From Streptomyces albofaciens JCM 4342 (GTDB lineage: Bacteria; Actinomycetota; Actinomycetes; Streptomycetales; Streptomycetaceae), in NCBI RefSeq assembly GCF_008634025.1, contig NZ_PDCM01000002.1:3249001-3313000 (forward strand): DNA of 64,000 bases. The letters are read 5' to 3'. Under the pieces are notes generated by a model. The model had not been told where the DNA came from, ran no database searches, and saw nothing but the letters and a program-made list of their open reading frames with translations. Below, in pieces: positions 51,529-59,869 of this stretch. The position numbers and the translations under genes are program-made. Numbering within the stretch: the stretch's first letter is position 1; every line of letters starts with the position of its first letter.

Positions 51529-52533
51529 TCAGCGCAACTTGGGGTCGAGGGCGTCGCGCACCGCGTCGCCGAGCATGATGAACGCCAGCACGGTCAGGCT
51601 GAGCGCGCCCGCCGGCCACAGCAGCATGTGCGGCGCGTTGCGGATCTGTTTGGACGCCTCGGAGATGTCGATGCCCCAGGAGACCGTCGGCGGCTTCAGG
51701 CCGACGCCCAGGTAGGACAGCGTCGCCTCCAGCGCGATGTACGTACCGAGCGCGATGGTCGCCACGACGATCACCGGTGCGACCGCGTTGGGCGCCAGAT
51801 GCCGCAGCAGCAGCCGGGTGTTCCCGGCCCCCAGCGCCCGCGCGGCCTGCACGAAGTCGGCCTGTTTGACGGTCAGTACGGAGCCGCGCGCGATCCGCGC
51901 CAGCTGCGGCCAGCCGAGCAGCACGATGAACCCGACGACCGGCCACACCGACCCGGACGGCACCACGGACAGGAAGACCAGGCCGCCCAGCAGCATGGGA
52001 ATGGCGAAGAACATGTCCGCGACACGGGAGAGCAGCGCGTCCCACCAGCCGCCGAAGAACCCGGCGAGGCCGCCCAGCACCCCGCCGAGCAGCGCGGCTC
52101 CGGCCGTCGCGCAGACGCCGACCGCCACCGAGGCGCGGGCCCCGTGCACCGTACGCGCGAAGACGTCGCAGCCCTGGGTGTCGAAGCCGAAGGGATGGCC
52201 GGACCGCGAGCCCTCCTGGGACCGGGTGATGTCGCAGTCCAGCGGGTCGGTGCCGGTCAGCAGGGACGGCCAGACGGCGATCAGCACGAAGAAGACGATC
52301 AGCAGCCCGGAGACCAGGAAGACCGGGTTGCGGCGCAGGTCGTGCCAGGCGTCCGACCACAGGCTGCGGGCCCGGCCGGTGGCGGGCTGCACGCCGGTGC
52401 CCTGCGGCGCTCCCGGTGCGCCGGGCACCTCGGGCGGCCCGGCGAGCCCGCCCATGGTCTCCGCCTCGACGGCGGGCAGTGGCGTGCCGCCGCCCGCCGT
52501 CTGGAACGGCTCGGGGCGCTCGGGTTCAGGCAT
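51529..52533 (-). CDS. Oligopeptide ABC transporter permease (DppC/OppC type), second operon
   Basis: A 334-residue permease. A 55-residue Pro/Glu/Gly-rich cytoplasmic start leads to helix 1 (PVFLVSGLLIVFFVLIAVWP), an outside loop (TDPLDCDITRSQEGSRSGHPFGFDTQGCDVFARTVHGAR) with a Cys pair also found in the third operon, and five more helices. The EAA loop is VKQADFVQAARALGAGNTRLLLRHLAPN. It ends IMLGDAVRDALDPKLR, the same as its paralogue at 59870-60796. The ATG overlaps the stop of the other permease gene by eight bases (ATGCCTGA). Confidence 0.92.
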   Translation of the reverse strand: MPEPERPEPFQTAGGGTPLPAVEAETMGGLAGPPEVPGAPGAPQGTGVQPATGRARSLWSDAWHDLRRNPVFLVSGLLIVFFVLIAVWPSLLTGTDPLDCDITRSQEGSRSGHPFGFDTQGCDVFARTVHGARASVAVGVCATAGAALLGGVLGGLAGFFGGWWDALLSRVADMFFAIPMLLGGLVFLSVVPSGSVWPVVGFIVLLGWPQLARIARGSVLTVKQADFVQAARALGAGNTRLLLRHLAPNAVAPVIVVATIALGTYIALEATLSYLGVGLKPPTVSWGIDISEASKQIRNAPHMLLWPAGALSLTVLAFIMLGDAVRDALDPKLR

Positions 52534-53449
52534 AGCGGATCCTCGGGTCGAGCACGGCGTACAGGAGGTCGACGATCAGGTTCGCCAGCAGGAAGACGAT
52601 GACCAGGACGGTCACGAAGCCGACGACGGTCGGGGAGTTCTGGCGGACGATGCCCTGGTACAGCTCGTAGCCGACGCCGTGCACATTGAAGATCCGTTCG
52701 GTGACCACCGCGCCGCCCATCAGGGACCCGATGTCGGCGCCGATGAAGGTGACCACCGGGATGAGCGAGTTGCGCAGCAGGTGCCGCACGACGATCCGCC
52801 GCCGGGGCAGCCCCTTGGCGACGGCCGTACGGACGTAGTCGGCGCGGGCGTTCTCCGCGATCGACGTACGGGTGAGCCGGGTGACGTACGCCAGCGACAC
52901 CAGCGCCAGCACGCAGCCGGGGAGCAGCAGCGCGTCCAGGGGCGCGCCGATCGGGACGGCCGGGGTGACCCACCCCCACTTCACGCCCAGCAGGTACTGG
53001 AGGACATACCCGCTGACGAACGTCGGCACGGACACCACGACCAGCGTCAGCACCAGCACCCCGGTGTCCAGCAGCCGCCCGCGCCGCAGCCCGCTGAGCA
53101 CGCCCAGCGTCACCCCGACGACGATCTCCGCGACGACGGCGACCGCGGTCAGCCGCAGGGTGACGGGAAAGGCGGTGCCCATCTTGTCCAGGACCTGCAA
53201 GCCGTCGAACGTCGTACCGAAATTCCCGGTGAAGATCTGCCCCATGTATTGCAGGTACTGCTGCCACAGCGGCTCGTCCAAATGGAGTTCGCGGCGGATC
53301 TGCGCGGCGGTGGCGGGGTCGGGGGCGCGGTCGCCGGAGAGCGCGGCGACCGGATCGCCCAGCGCGTACACCATCACGAAAATCAGGAAGGTGGCCCCGA
53401 TGAAGACCGGCACCATCTGTAGCAGCCGCCGGATCACATAACGCCCCAT
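52526..53449 (-). CDS. Oligopeptide ABC transporter permease (DppB/OppB type), second operon
   Basis: A 307-residue permease with the DppB pattern: MGRYVIRRLLQMVPVFIGAT helix 1, a periplasm-side loop (ATAAQIRRELHLDEPLWQQYLQYMGQIFTGNFGTTFDG), EAA loop ENARADYVRTAVAKGLPRRRIVVRHLLRNSLIP, and the end DLLYAVLDPRIRYA. It has exactly the length of the corresponding permease in the third operon and shares most residues in the helices. It lies only 15 bases after the binding-protein gene, without the stem-loop spacer found in the third operon. Confidence 0.92.
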   Translation of the reverse strand: MGRYVIRRLLQMVPVFIGATFLIFVMVYALGDPVAALSGDRAPDPATAAQIRRELHLDEPLWQQYLQYMGQIFTGNFGTTFDGLQVLDKMGTAFPVTLRLTAVAVVAEIVVGVTLGVLSGLRRGRLLDTGVLVLTLVVVSVPTFVSGYVLQYLLGVKWGWVTPAVPIGAPLDALLLPGCVLALVSLAYVTRLTRTSIAENARADYVRTAVAKGLPRRRIVVRHLLRNSLIPVVTFIGADIGSLMGGAVVTERIFNVHGVGYELYQGIVRQNSPTVVGFVTVLVIVFLLANLIVDLLYAVLDPRIRYA

Positions 53450-53464
53450 GGCCGTCCCCCGCCC

Positions 53465-55087
53465 TCAGTCCTTGATCGTGATCTGGTCGTACACCGGAAC
53501 GCTGAAGGGGTTCAGGGCGACATGCTCGACCCGGTCCGTGTAGCCGCCGCTGCCGTTCTGGTACCAGAGCGGAATCGCGGGCATTTCCCGGGCGAGGATC
53601 CGCTCGGCCCGGTGATAGGTGTCGTTGACCCGGCCCACGTCGCGTTCCGCGTTCGCGCGGCTCACCAGCCCGTCGAATTCCTTGTTGCTCCAGCCGGAGT
53701 CGTTGGACGAGGCCCCGGTGAAATACTGGCTCTGCAGGAACGTCTGGATCAGCGGATAGTCCATCTGCCAGCCGGCCCGGAAAGGGCCGCTCATCTTCTT
53801 CGCGCTGACCTTGGACCGGTAATCGGCGAAGGTGCCCATCGGGCTCCCGTCGCACACATGCCGGCCCAGCGCCTTGTTCACGCTGTTGCACAGGGCGTCC
53901 ACCCACAGCTTGTGCGATCCGGTGTCCGCGTTGTACGTCACCTTCATCGACCCGCCGGGAATCCCGCCCCCTTCCTCGACCAGCTTCCGGGCCGCCGCCG
54001 GGTCGTACGTACACGCCGTACCGCACAGTCCCGCCTGGTAGCCGCCGTGCTCGCCGAGGGCCATGGCGGTCCAGTCGGTGGCCGGCGTCCGCGTGCCCCG
54101 GAAGATCTGCCGGGTGATGGCCGCCCGGTTGATGGCCATCGAGATGCCGCGCCGGACCTTTTCCACGCCCGGCTTCGCCCAGGCCTTGTCGTACATCGGG
54201 AACGACAGCGTCTGAATGATCCCGGCGGGCTGGTTGATGTACCGCCCTCGCAGATCCTTCTGCACATGCTTCAGCTGCGAGGCCGGCACATCGTCCACGA
54301 GATCGAGATTGCCCGCCATCAAGTCGGTGTAGGCGGTGTCATTGTCCGTGTAGACCTGGAGATCGACCCCACCGTTCTTCGCCTTGTCGGGCCCCGGATA
54401 GTCCTTCCAGGTCCGCAACCGCATGATCCCGCCCTTGGCGTACGACTGCACGGCGTACGGACCGTTGCCGACCGGCTTCGCCAGCCAGGCGTCGTGGTCG
54501 GTGAAGAACTGCCGGGGCAGCGGCAGAAAGGCGCTGTAACCGAGCATCTCCGGCCACAGCCCGAATTTCTGGTTCAGCCGCACCGTGAACGTCAGCTCGT
54601 CCTTGACCCGCAGACCGCGCATCGTCCGCGCGGTCGGCTTCGCGCCCTCCCCCTCCGGGTGGACCTCCTCGTACCCCTCCACATAACTGAAGAAGGGCGC
54701 CCCCAGCTGCCGATTGCTGACCAGCGCCCCGTAATTCCAGGCATCGACGAAAGACCGGGCCGTCACCTTCTCCCCATTGCTGAAGGACCACCCCGGCTTG
54801 AGCTTCACCGTGAAGTTCCGCGCGTCCGGTGATTCGACCGACTCGGCCACCATGTTCTCGGCCACGGCGGTCCGCGGGTTGTACCGCTTCAGCCCCCGAA
54901 AAGCCAGGTCGAGCACCTTGCCGCCCTGTACGTCGGTGGTGTTGGCCGGCTCGACCGGGTTCTGCGGGTCGCCCCAGGACGCCCGTACGACGCTGGGGTC
55001 CTGCCCGCCCCCGCCGCACCCGGCGGCCGCCAGGGCCACCGCGGTGGCCGCGAAGAACGCCGAACCGACGCGCAAGGCTCCGCGCAA
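53465..55087 (-). CDS. Oligopeptide-binding lipoprotein (SBP family 5), second operon
   Basis: A 540-residue binding lipoprotein. The signal peptide ends in lipobox AAGC (Cys24). The mature protein begins WGDPQNPVEPANTTDVQGGKVLDLAFRGLKRY and follows family 5 throughout, with a conserved internal Cys pair (LCGTACTY). It is related along its whole length to the protein at 61835-63463, but clearly diverged (by eye roughly 55-60% identical), so the two probably recognise different peptides. The start is a TTG at 55087 behind an excellent GAGGAGG seven bases upstream. First gene of its operon; its promoter should lie in the 150 bases to the right. Confidence 0.92.
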   Translation of the reverse strand: MRGALRVGSAFFAATAVALAAAGCGGGGQDPSVVRASWGDPQNPVEPANTTDVQGGKVLDLAFRGLKRYNPRTAVAENMVAESVESPDARNFTVKLKPGWSFSNGEKVTARSFVDAWNYGALVSNRQLGAPFFSYVEGYEEVHPEGEGAKPTARTMRGLRVKDELTFTVRLNQKFGLWPEMLGYSAFLPLPRQFFTDHDAWLAKPVGNGPYAVQSYAKGGIMRLRTWKDYPGPDKAKNGGVDLQVYTDNDTAYTDLMAGNLDLVDDVPASQLKHVQKDLRGRYINQPAGIIQTLSFPMYDKAWAKPGVEKVRRGISMAINRAAITRQIFRGTRTPATDWTAMALGEHGGYQAGLCGTACTYDPAAARKLVEEGGGIPGGSMKVTYNADTGSHKLWVDALCNSVNKALGRHVCDGSPMGTFADYRSKVSAKKMSGPFRAGWQMDYPLIQTFLQSQYFTGASSNDSGWSNKEFDGLVSRANAERDVGRVNDTYHRAERILAREMPAIPLWYQNGSGGYTDRVEHVALNPFSVPVYDQITIKD

Positions 55088-55239
55088 CGAGCTGCCTCCT
55101 CAGAGCTGCGGCCCGATGCACCCACGACCCGGCCTGCCGGCCCCAACCTGGCATCCCGGACCCGCCGGATCCCGTCAGCCGGGCCCGACACGGAGGGAAT
55201 CCCCTCGTACGAGCGACTTTCACGGACCGACGCGGGGCA

Positions 55240-55881
55240 TCACTCGTCGTTCGGCTCGCAGCCGACTCCGTCGCCGTCGCGGTCAAGGTGGTGCGGGTCG
55301 GAGGTCCCGACGTGCGTCGGCCCGTCGAGGTCCGAACAGTCGAGGTCGGGCCCGCCCGACGACGGCCTCGGCGCCGGCGAGCCGCCACCCCCGCCACTCG
55401 GCGACGGCCCCGCCACCGCCCGGATGTCCGCGCCGACGATCACCCCGTCCCGGACGGTGTACGTCCCGGCGAAGGACCGCACGGCCCCGTCCCGCTGCTC
55501 GGCGTCGAGCGCGACCGAGACGGTGTCCCCCTGGACGCCGGTCACGCGGACGGCGTCGTGCACGGTGTCCGCGAAGCCCGCCACGAAGGCCTCGTATGAA
55601 CCCCCGAGGTGCCGGCCGCCCAGGTCCCAGGCGCGACGGAAGTCGCGGGCGTTGACGGCCGCGTAGTAGTCCTCGACGACGGAGGCGGCGTCGCGGGCCT
55701 CGACCGTCCCCTCCGGTGCGGTACTGGGGGCGGCCGTCCCCGTACCGGAGGGCGAGGGCGCCTCGGTAACCGTACGGGTGCTCGTGACCGTCGCCCCCGA
55801 GCCGCCCTCCCCGGAGGAACCGCACCCGGCCAGCACAGCCGCCGACAAGGCGGCACCCACTGCGACACCACTACGGCGCAT
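55240..55881 (-). CDS. Lipoprotein with C-terminal Excalibur calcium-binding domain
   Basis: A 213-residue predicted lipoprotein. The lipobox LAGC (Cys20) is followed by a Ser/Thr/Pro linker, a compact domain at about 55-155 (VVEDYYAAVNARDFRRAWDLGGRHLGG.YEAFVAGFADTV, an NTF2/SnoaL-like stretch often seen in secreted actinobacterial proteins), a Gly/Pro linker, and an Excalibur motif at the end (DLDCSD, then HLDRDGDGVGCE) that binds calcium in the manner of an EF-hand loop. It sits outside the membrane. Whether it works with the neighbouring peptide importer is unknown. A GTG three codons upstream is an alternative start. Confidence 0.82.
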   Translation of the reverse strand: MRRSGVAVGAALSAAVLAGCGSSGEGGSGATVTSTRTVTEAPSPSGTGTAAPSTAPEGTVEARDAASVVEDYYAAVNARDFRRAWDLGGRHLGGSYEAFVAGFADTVHDAVRVTGVQGDTVSVALDAEQRDGAVRSFAGTYTVRDGVIVGADIRAVAGPSPSGGGGGSPAPRPSSGGPDLDCSDLDGPTHVGTSDPHHLDRDGDGVGCEPNDE

Positions 55882-55951
55882 CGGCCTCACCCCAACAGGC
55901 GAAACGTCCCTGCCCCCAGTCTGCGCCGTCCGCCCGGGCTCCGCCCGTGGA

Positions 55952-56152
55952 TCACCCGGCCCGCCGCCCGAGCCCTCCGGCCCGCACCACGCGCACCAGC
56001 CCGCCCAGCGCCGCCGCGGACACCCCCATCACCGTCTCGGGCTCCGCGCTCTCCCGCATCCACCGCGCCTCGCCGGGCCCGGCCGCCACCTCGACACACG
56101 CCTCGGTGTGCCCCTCGCTGAAGCTGGATTTCCGCCACTCGAACCGGGACAT
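55952..56152 (-). CDS. DUF397 small protein
   Basis: A 66-residue protein of the DUF397 family. It has the family opening FEWRKSSFSEGHTEACVEVA and a shortened Ala/Gly-rich end without the usual C-terminal FLxxVK motif. DUF397 genes are found almost only in Streptomyces and relatives, next to Scr1/WhiJ-type HTH genes, where the small protein acts with the regulator (for example in the whiJ and scr1-scr2 pairs). GGAAGG lies five bases before the ATG at 56152. It follows the HTH gene after ten bases, so the two form one operon. The C-terminal divergence may mean reduced function. Confidence 0.85.
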   Translation of the reverse strand: MSRFEWRKSSFSEGHTEACVEVAAGPGEARWMRESAEPETVMGVSAAALGGLVRVVRAGGLGRRAG

Positions 56153-56162
56153 GTACACCTTC

Positions 56163-57026
56163 CTAGAGCAGGGGATACAGGATTCGTTCGATGAGCCCGA
56201 CGGTGTCCTTCGAACGCCGCGCCTCGGGCGGAAGCGCGGCCTCCGCCAGCCTGGCGAAGGTGCGCGCGTACCGCTCGACAGCCTCGACTTCGCCCAGGTA
56301 CAGGGAATTCCCGACGTGCGGGACGACCACCGTCGACAGTTCCCGCACGGGCGGCATCAGCACGGTGAAGGCGGCCCCGAAAGGCAGCGGGCCGTCGAAC
56401 GGCAGTACTTGGAGCGTCACGTTCGGCTGGTGACACGCGTCGATCAGGCGCAGCAACTGGTCCCGCATGAGCTCGCGGCCCCCGAAGGAAGCGCGCAGCG
56501 CGGCCTCGTGGACGACCGCGTGCACCCGCGGCGCCCCCTCCCCCGACAGCACCCGTTGCCGCTCCATCCGGAACTCCACCGCGGCCGCCTCCGTGCTGCG
56601 GGGCACTTCCACGTACCCGCCGCGGTGTACGGCCGTGGCGTACGCCCGTGTCTGCAACAGGCCGGGGATGAACAACGGCTCGTAGCAGGCGATGGACTCG
56701 GCTCCCGCCTCCAGCTCGGCGAAGTCGAGCAGGGGTGCCCGGACGCTGTTCCGGTACAGGCTCCACCACCCTTTGCCGGACCGCTGTCCGAGGTCGATCA
56801 ACGCTTCGAGGTAGGTAGAACGTGTACCACTCGCGGTCTGGGCCAATTCGCGCAGCCTGGCCGGGGCCAAGGACGTACGTCCGGCTTCGGCGTTGCTGAC
56901 GTGCGACTGCCGCATGCCCATGACGCCCGCGGCCTCGCTGACGGTCAGGCCGGCCCGCTCCCGCAGCCTGCGGACCTCCGCCCCGAAACGCCGCTGCCGG
57001 TACGTGGGATTCGCCCTCAGGCCCAT
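56163..57026 (-). CDS. Scr1/WhiJ-type HTH transcriptional regulator (XRE HTH plus DUF5753)
   Basis: A 287-residue regulator. An XRE-type helix-turn-helix at about 14-68 (FGAEVRRLRERAGLTVSEAAGVMGMRQSHVSNAEAGRTSL) is followed by the DUF5753 domain that defines the Scr1/WhiJ group (YEPLFIPGLLQTRAYATAVHRG, RMERQRVLSGEGAPRVHAVVHEAALRASFGG, MRDQLLRLIDACHQPNVTLQVLPFD). Members repress development or antibiotic genes in Streptomyces and are paired with DUF397 proteins, as here. GGGAGGG lies four bases before the ATG. A 25-base inverted repeat overlaps its promoter, which suggests autorepression and control of the divergent ATPase gene. Confidence 0.9.
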   Translation of the reverse strand: MGLRANPTYRQRRFGAEVRRLRERAGLTVSEAAGVMGMRQSHVSNAEAGRTSLAPARLRELAQTASGTRSTYLEALIDLGQRSGKGWWSLYRNSVRAPLLDFAELEAGAESIACYEPLFIPGLLQTRAYATAVHRGGYVEVPRSTEAAAVEFRMERQRVLSGEGAPRVHAVVHEAALRASFGGRELMRDQLLRLIDACHQPNVTLQVLPFDGPLPFGAAFTVLMPPVRELSTVVVPHVGNSLYLGEVEAVERYARTFARLAEAALPPEARRSKDTVGLIERILYPLL

Positions 57027-57060
57027 GCGTCCCTCCCAGTTCTCCCATTGGCAGTATGAC

Positions 57061-57085
57061 CCAACTCGCCCTTTCTGTGAGTTGG
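57061..57085. promoter_or_regulatory. Inverted-repeat operator candidate
   Basis: Perfect seven-base arms CCAACTC (57061-57067) and GAGTTGG (57079-57085) are separated by 11 bases. Reading leftward, a CATACT box (57058-57053) lies directly beside it, so the repeat covers the spacer and -35 region of the HTH gene promoter. It is 76 bases before the divergent ATPase ATG. Confidence 0.5.
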
Positions 57086-57160
57086 TTGCACGTATATGTC
57101 ACGCGCCCTTACCTTACGTATGTCGCCAGTCACAGACTGCATTCACCTGGAGGCTGCCTC

Positions 57161-57580
57161 ATGAGCACGCCCAGCGAGACCTGGTCCTACGGCTTGTTCA
57201 TTCCGCACGACCCCCGGGCGGTCGGTGTCGTCAGAGCCGCGCTGCGGCAGATCCTGGCCGGGGCCGGGCTGAACTGCCTGGTCGAGACGGCGGAGCTGAT
57301 GGTCTCGGAGCTGGTGACCAACTCGTACCAGTACGGGAGAACCGACGCGTACGTGAGCGTGGACCGTTCGCCGTTCGACCTGACCATCGCCGTGTGGGAC
57401 ACCGGACCCGGCGTGCCGGAGCAGCAGAAGGCGGCCGTGGACGCCGAGTACGGGCGGGGGCTGGGGATCGTGGACGCCTGTGCGGACAGCTGGGGAGTGC
57501 GGGACTATCCGAACGGGAAAGCGGTGTGGTTCACGCTGGCGCAGCGGGAGCCCGAGGAGACGGTGGCGAAGTGGGGCTGA
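57161..57580 (+). CDS. RsbW/AbaA-like ATP-binding (HATPase_c_2) anti-sigma-type protein
   Basis: A 139-residue protein with a GHKL ATPase fold of the RsbW/SpoIIAB-like group. The N box is ELMVSELVTNSYQYGR (about 46-61), the G1 box WDTGPGVPE, and the G2 region GRGLGIVDACADSWGVRDY. In Streptomyces, such stand-alone ATPases are very numerous and often adjoin WhiJ-type HTH and DUF397 genes. They are thought to act as anti-sigma kinases. GGAGG precedes the ATG at 57161. It is divergent from the HTH gene and shares its promoter region, so it is probably a target of that regulator. Confidence 0.9.
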   Translation: MSTPSETWSYGLFIPHDPRAVGVVRAALRQILAGAGLNCLVETAELMVSELVTNSYQYGRTDAYVSVDRSPFDLTIAVWDTGPGVPEQQKAAVDAEYGRGLGIVDACADSWGVRDYPNGKAVWFTLAQREPEETVAKWG

Positions 57581-57704
57581 GGCACACCGGGGCTGGTGTC
57601 CTGTGCGGCGGCAGGCGGCCTCTGGTCCGCGGAATCGCGGCGTGTTCGACCGCGCGGCGACGGTGGGGCCGACAGCAGGCGGACATGGCGAACGGGTACC
57701 TGCA

Positions 57705-57741
57705 CGCGGGCGCCCGGACCGATCCGGTCCGGGCGCCCGCG
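57705..57741. terminator. Strong bidirectional terminator
   Basis: Perfect 16-base arms (57705-57720 and 57726-57741), all but two pairs GC, with loop GATCC. It separates the convergent ATPase gene and the third oligopeptide operon. Confidence 0.8.
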
Positions 57742-57775
57742 TATTCAGGCCCGCGTGTTCAGGAGGGGGACGGCC

Positions 57776-58828
57776 CTACGCCGCGCCCACCACGTCCTTC
57801 TCCTCCGCGAAGTGGCAGGCGGACTCATGGGCGGCCAAGGAGTCCGTGCCGGCGAAGCGCTCGGGGATCGCCAGCAGCGGGAGTTCCTCGGCGCACTTGT
57901 CCTGGGCCTTCCAGCAGCGGGTGCGGAAGCGGCAGCCGGACGGCGGGTTGGCCGGGGACGGGACGTCGCCGGTCAGGATGATGCGCTCGCGGCCCTCGCG
58001 CGCGTCGGGGTCCGGCACGGGGACGGCCGAGAGCAGCGCCTGGGTGTAGGGGTGCGTCGGGTGGTCGTAGATCTGCTCGTCCGTGCCGATCTCCGCCATC
58101 TTGCCGAGGTACATCACCCCGACCCGGTCGGAGATGTGCCGGACGATGGACAGGTCGTGCGCGATGAAGAGGTAGGAGAGGTTGAACTCGTCCTGGAGCT
58201 TCTCCATCAGGTTGATGACCTGCGCCTGGACGGACACGTCCAGCGCCGAGACCGGCTCGTCGCAGATGATGATCTCCGGGTTGAGCGCGAGGCCGCGGGC
58301 GATGCCGATGCGCTGGCGCTGGCCGCCGGAGAACTGGTGCGGATAGCGGTTGACGTACTCGGGGTTGAGGCCGACGACGTCCAGCAGCTCCTGCACCTTG
58401 CGGCGCCGGTCGCCCTTCGGGGCCACCTCGGGGTGGATGTCGAAGGGCTCGCCGATGATGTCGCCGACCGTCATCCGCGGGTTGAGCGAGGTGTACGGGT
58501 CCTGGAACACCATCTGGATGTTGCGCCGTACGGCCTTCAGCGCGCGCCCGGACAGCTTGGTGATGTCCTGGCCCTTGTAGAAGACCTCGCCGGAGGTCGC
58601 CCGCTCCAGGTTCATCAGCAGCTTGGCGACCGTGGACTTGCCGCAGCCGGACTCGCCGACGATGCCGAGCGTCTCGCCCTGGTACAGCTCGAAGGAGATG
58701 CCGTCCACGGCCTTGACCGCGCCGACCTGCTTCTTGAACAGGATGCCCTGGGTCAGCGGGAAGTGCTTGACCAGGTTGCGGACTTCGAGGATGGGCTCGC
58801 GCCGCGTGTCCTTCTCGGGCTCAGCCAT
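57776..58828 (-). CDS. Oligopeptide ABC transporter ATPase (OppF/DppF type), third operon
   Basis: A 350-residue ATPase and the last gene of the right-hand importer operon (57776-63463). Walker [10 protein letters not shown]-loop [30 protein letters not shown], signature [15 protein letters not shown], Walker [13 protein letters not shown] and switch His in FIAHDLSIVRH are intact, and it has the C-terminal Cys set ([19 protein letters not shown]). It has the same length as its counterpart at 49434-50486. Its ATG overlaps the upstream ATPase stop by eight bases (ATGGCTGA). Confidence 0.93.
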   Translation of the reverse strand: MAEPEKDTRREPILEVRNLVKHFPLTQGILFKKQVGAVKAVDGISFELYQGETLGIVGESGCGKSTVAKLLMNLERATSGEVFYKGQDITKLSGRALKAVRRNIQMVFQDPYTSLNPRMTVGDIIGEPFDIHPEVAPKGDRRRKVQELLDVVGLNPEYVNRYPHQFSGGQRQRIGIARGLALNPEIIICDEPVSALDVSVQAQVINLMEKLQDEFNLSYLFIAHDLSIVRHISDRVGVMYLGKMAEIGTDEQIYDHPTHPYTQALLSAVPVPDPDAREGRERIILTGDVPSPANPPSGCRFRTRCWKAQDKCAEELPLLAIPERFAGTDSLAAHESACHFAEEKDVVGAA

Positions 58829-59858
58829 TGATCGTCTCCTCCCAGAAGTGGCACGCGCTGCCGCGGGCGTCGGCGACGGTGTGCAGCGCCGGCACCTCCG
58901 TACGGCAGATGTCCTGCGCCTTCGGGCAGCGCGGGTTGAACGCGCAGCCCGGCGGAATGTTGAGCAGGTTGGGCGGCAGGCCCTTGATCGCGTACAGCTC
59001 CTGGCCCTTCTGGTCCAGGCGCGGGATGGAGTCGAGCAGACCGCGGGTGTACGGGTGCGCGGGGCTCTTGTACAGCTCGTGCACGGGAGCGTGCTCGACG
59101 ATCCGGCCCGCGTACATCACCGCGATCTTGTCGGCGACGTCCGCGACCACGCCCAGGTCGTGGGTGATCAGGATCAGGCCCATGTTGAACTCGCGCTGGA
59201 GGTCCGCGAGCAGATCCATGACCTGCGCCTGAACGGTCACGTCGAGGGCGGTGGTGGGCTCGTCCGCGATGATCAGGTCCGGCTCCAGGGCCAGCGCCAT
59301 CGCGATCATGATGCGCTGGCGCATACCGCCGGAGAACTGGTGCGGGTAGTCGTCCACCCGCTTCGAGGCGGCCGGGATCTTCACCCGGTCCATCAGCTCG
59401 ACGGACTTGGCCTTGGCCGCCTTCTTGCTCAGGCCCTGGTGGACCCGGAACATCTCGCTGAGCTGGTAGCCCACGCTGAGTACCGGGTTCAGGGAGGACA
59501 GCGCGTCCTGGAAGATCATGGCGATCTTGGCGCCACGGATCTTGCGGCGCTGTTCGCCGGACATCTTCAGCATGTCCTGCCCGCGGAAGAGGATCTCCCC
59601 CCGCGGGATCTTGGCCGGCGGCATGTCGAGGATGCCCATGATGGCCTGCGCGGTGACGGACTTGCCGGACCCGGATTCACCGAGCACGGCCAGCGTCTCG
59701 CCCGCGCCGACACTGTAGTTGACGCCGTTGACGGCCTTGACGACGCCGTCCCGGGTGTGGAATTCCACGTGCAGGTCGCGGACTTCGAGGAGGGTGCCCT
59801 CGCTCTTGTCCCGGTCCCGCTGCGTGGGAACGTCCGCGGGTTTGGAGATGGTGGTCAC
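58821..59858 (-). CDS. Oligopeptide ABC transporter ATPase (OppD/DppD type), third operon
   Basis: A 345-residue ATPase with Walker [17 protein letters not shown], signature [15 protein letters not shown], Walker [13 protein letters not shown], switch His in [14 protein letters not shown] and the oligopeptide C-terminal Cys set. It starts at a GTG at 59858, five bases after GGGAGG and 11 bases after the permease stop. Compared with its paralogue at 50483-51517 it is richer in Lys ([19 protein letters not shown] against [19 protein letters not shown]). It forms the ATPase pair with the protein encoded downstream. Confidence 0.93.
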   Translation of the reverse strand: MTTISKPADVPTQRDRDKSEGTLLEVRDLHVEFHTRDGVVKAVNGVNYSVGAGETLAVLGESGSGKSVTAQAIMGILDMPPAKIPRGEILFRGQDMLKMSGEQRRKIRGAKIAMIFQDALSSLNPVLSVGYQLSEMFRVHQGLSKKAAKAKSVELMDRVKIPAASKRVDDYPHQFSGGMRQRIMIAMALALEPDLIIADEPTTALDVTVQAQVMDLLADLQREFNMGLILITHDLGVVADVADKIAVMYAGRIVEHAPVHELYKSPAHPYTRGLLDSIPRLDQKGQELYAIKGLPPNLLNIPPGCAFNPRCPKAQDICRTEVPALHTVADARGSACHFWEETING

Positions 59859-59869
59859 GTACGCCTCCC

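Noticed and set aside
49434-57580. Genomic island or prophage inserted between bldK and the third importer operon
   Set aside because: No integrase, tRNA, att-like repeats or change in base composition was seen; simple duplication explains it better.
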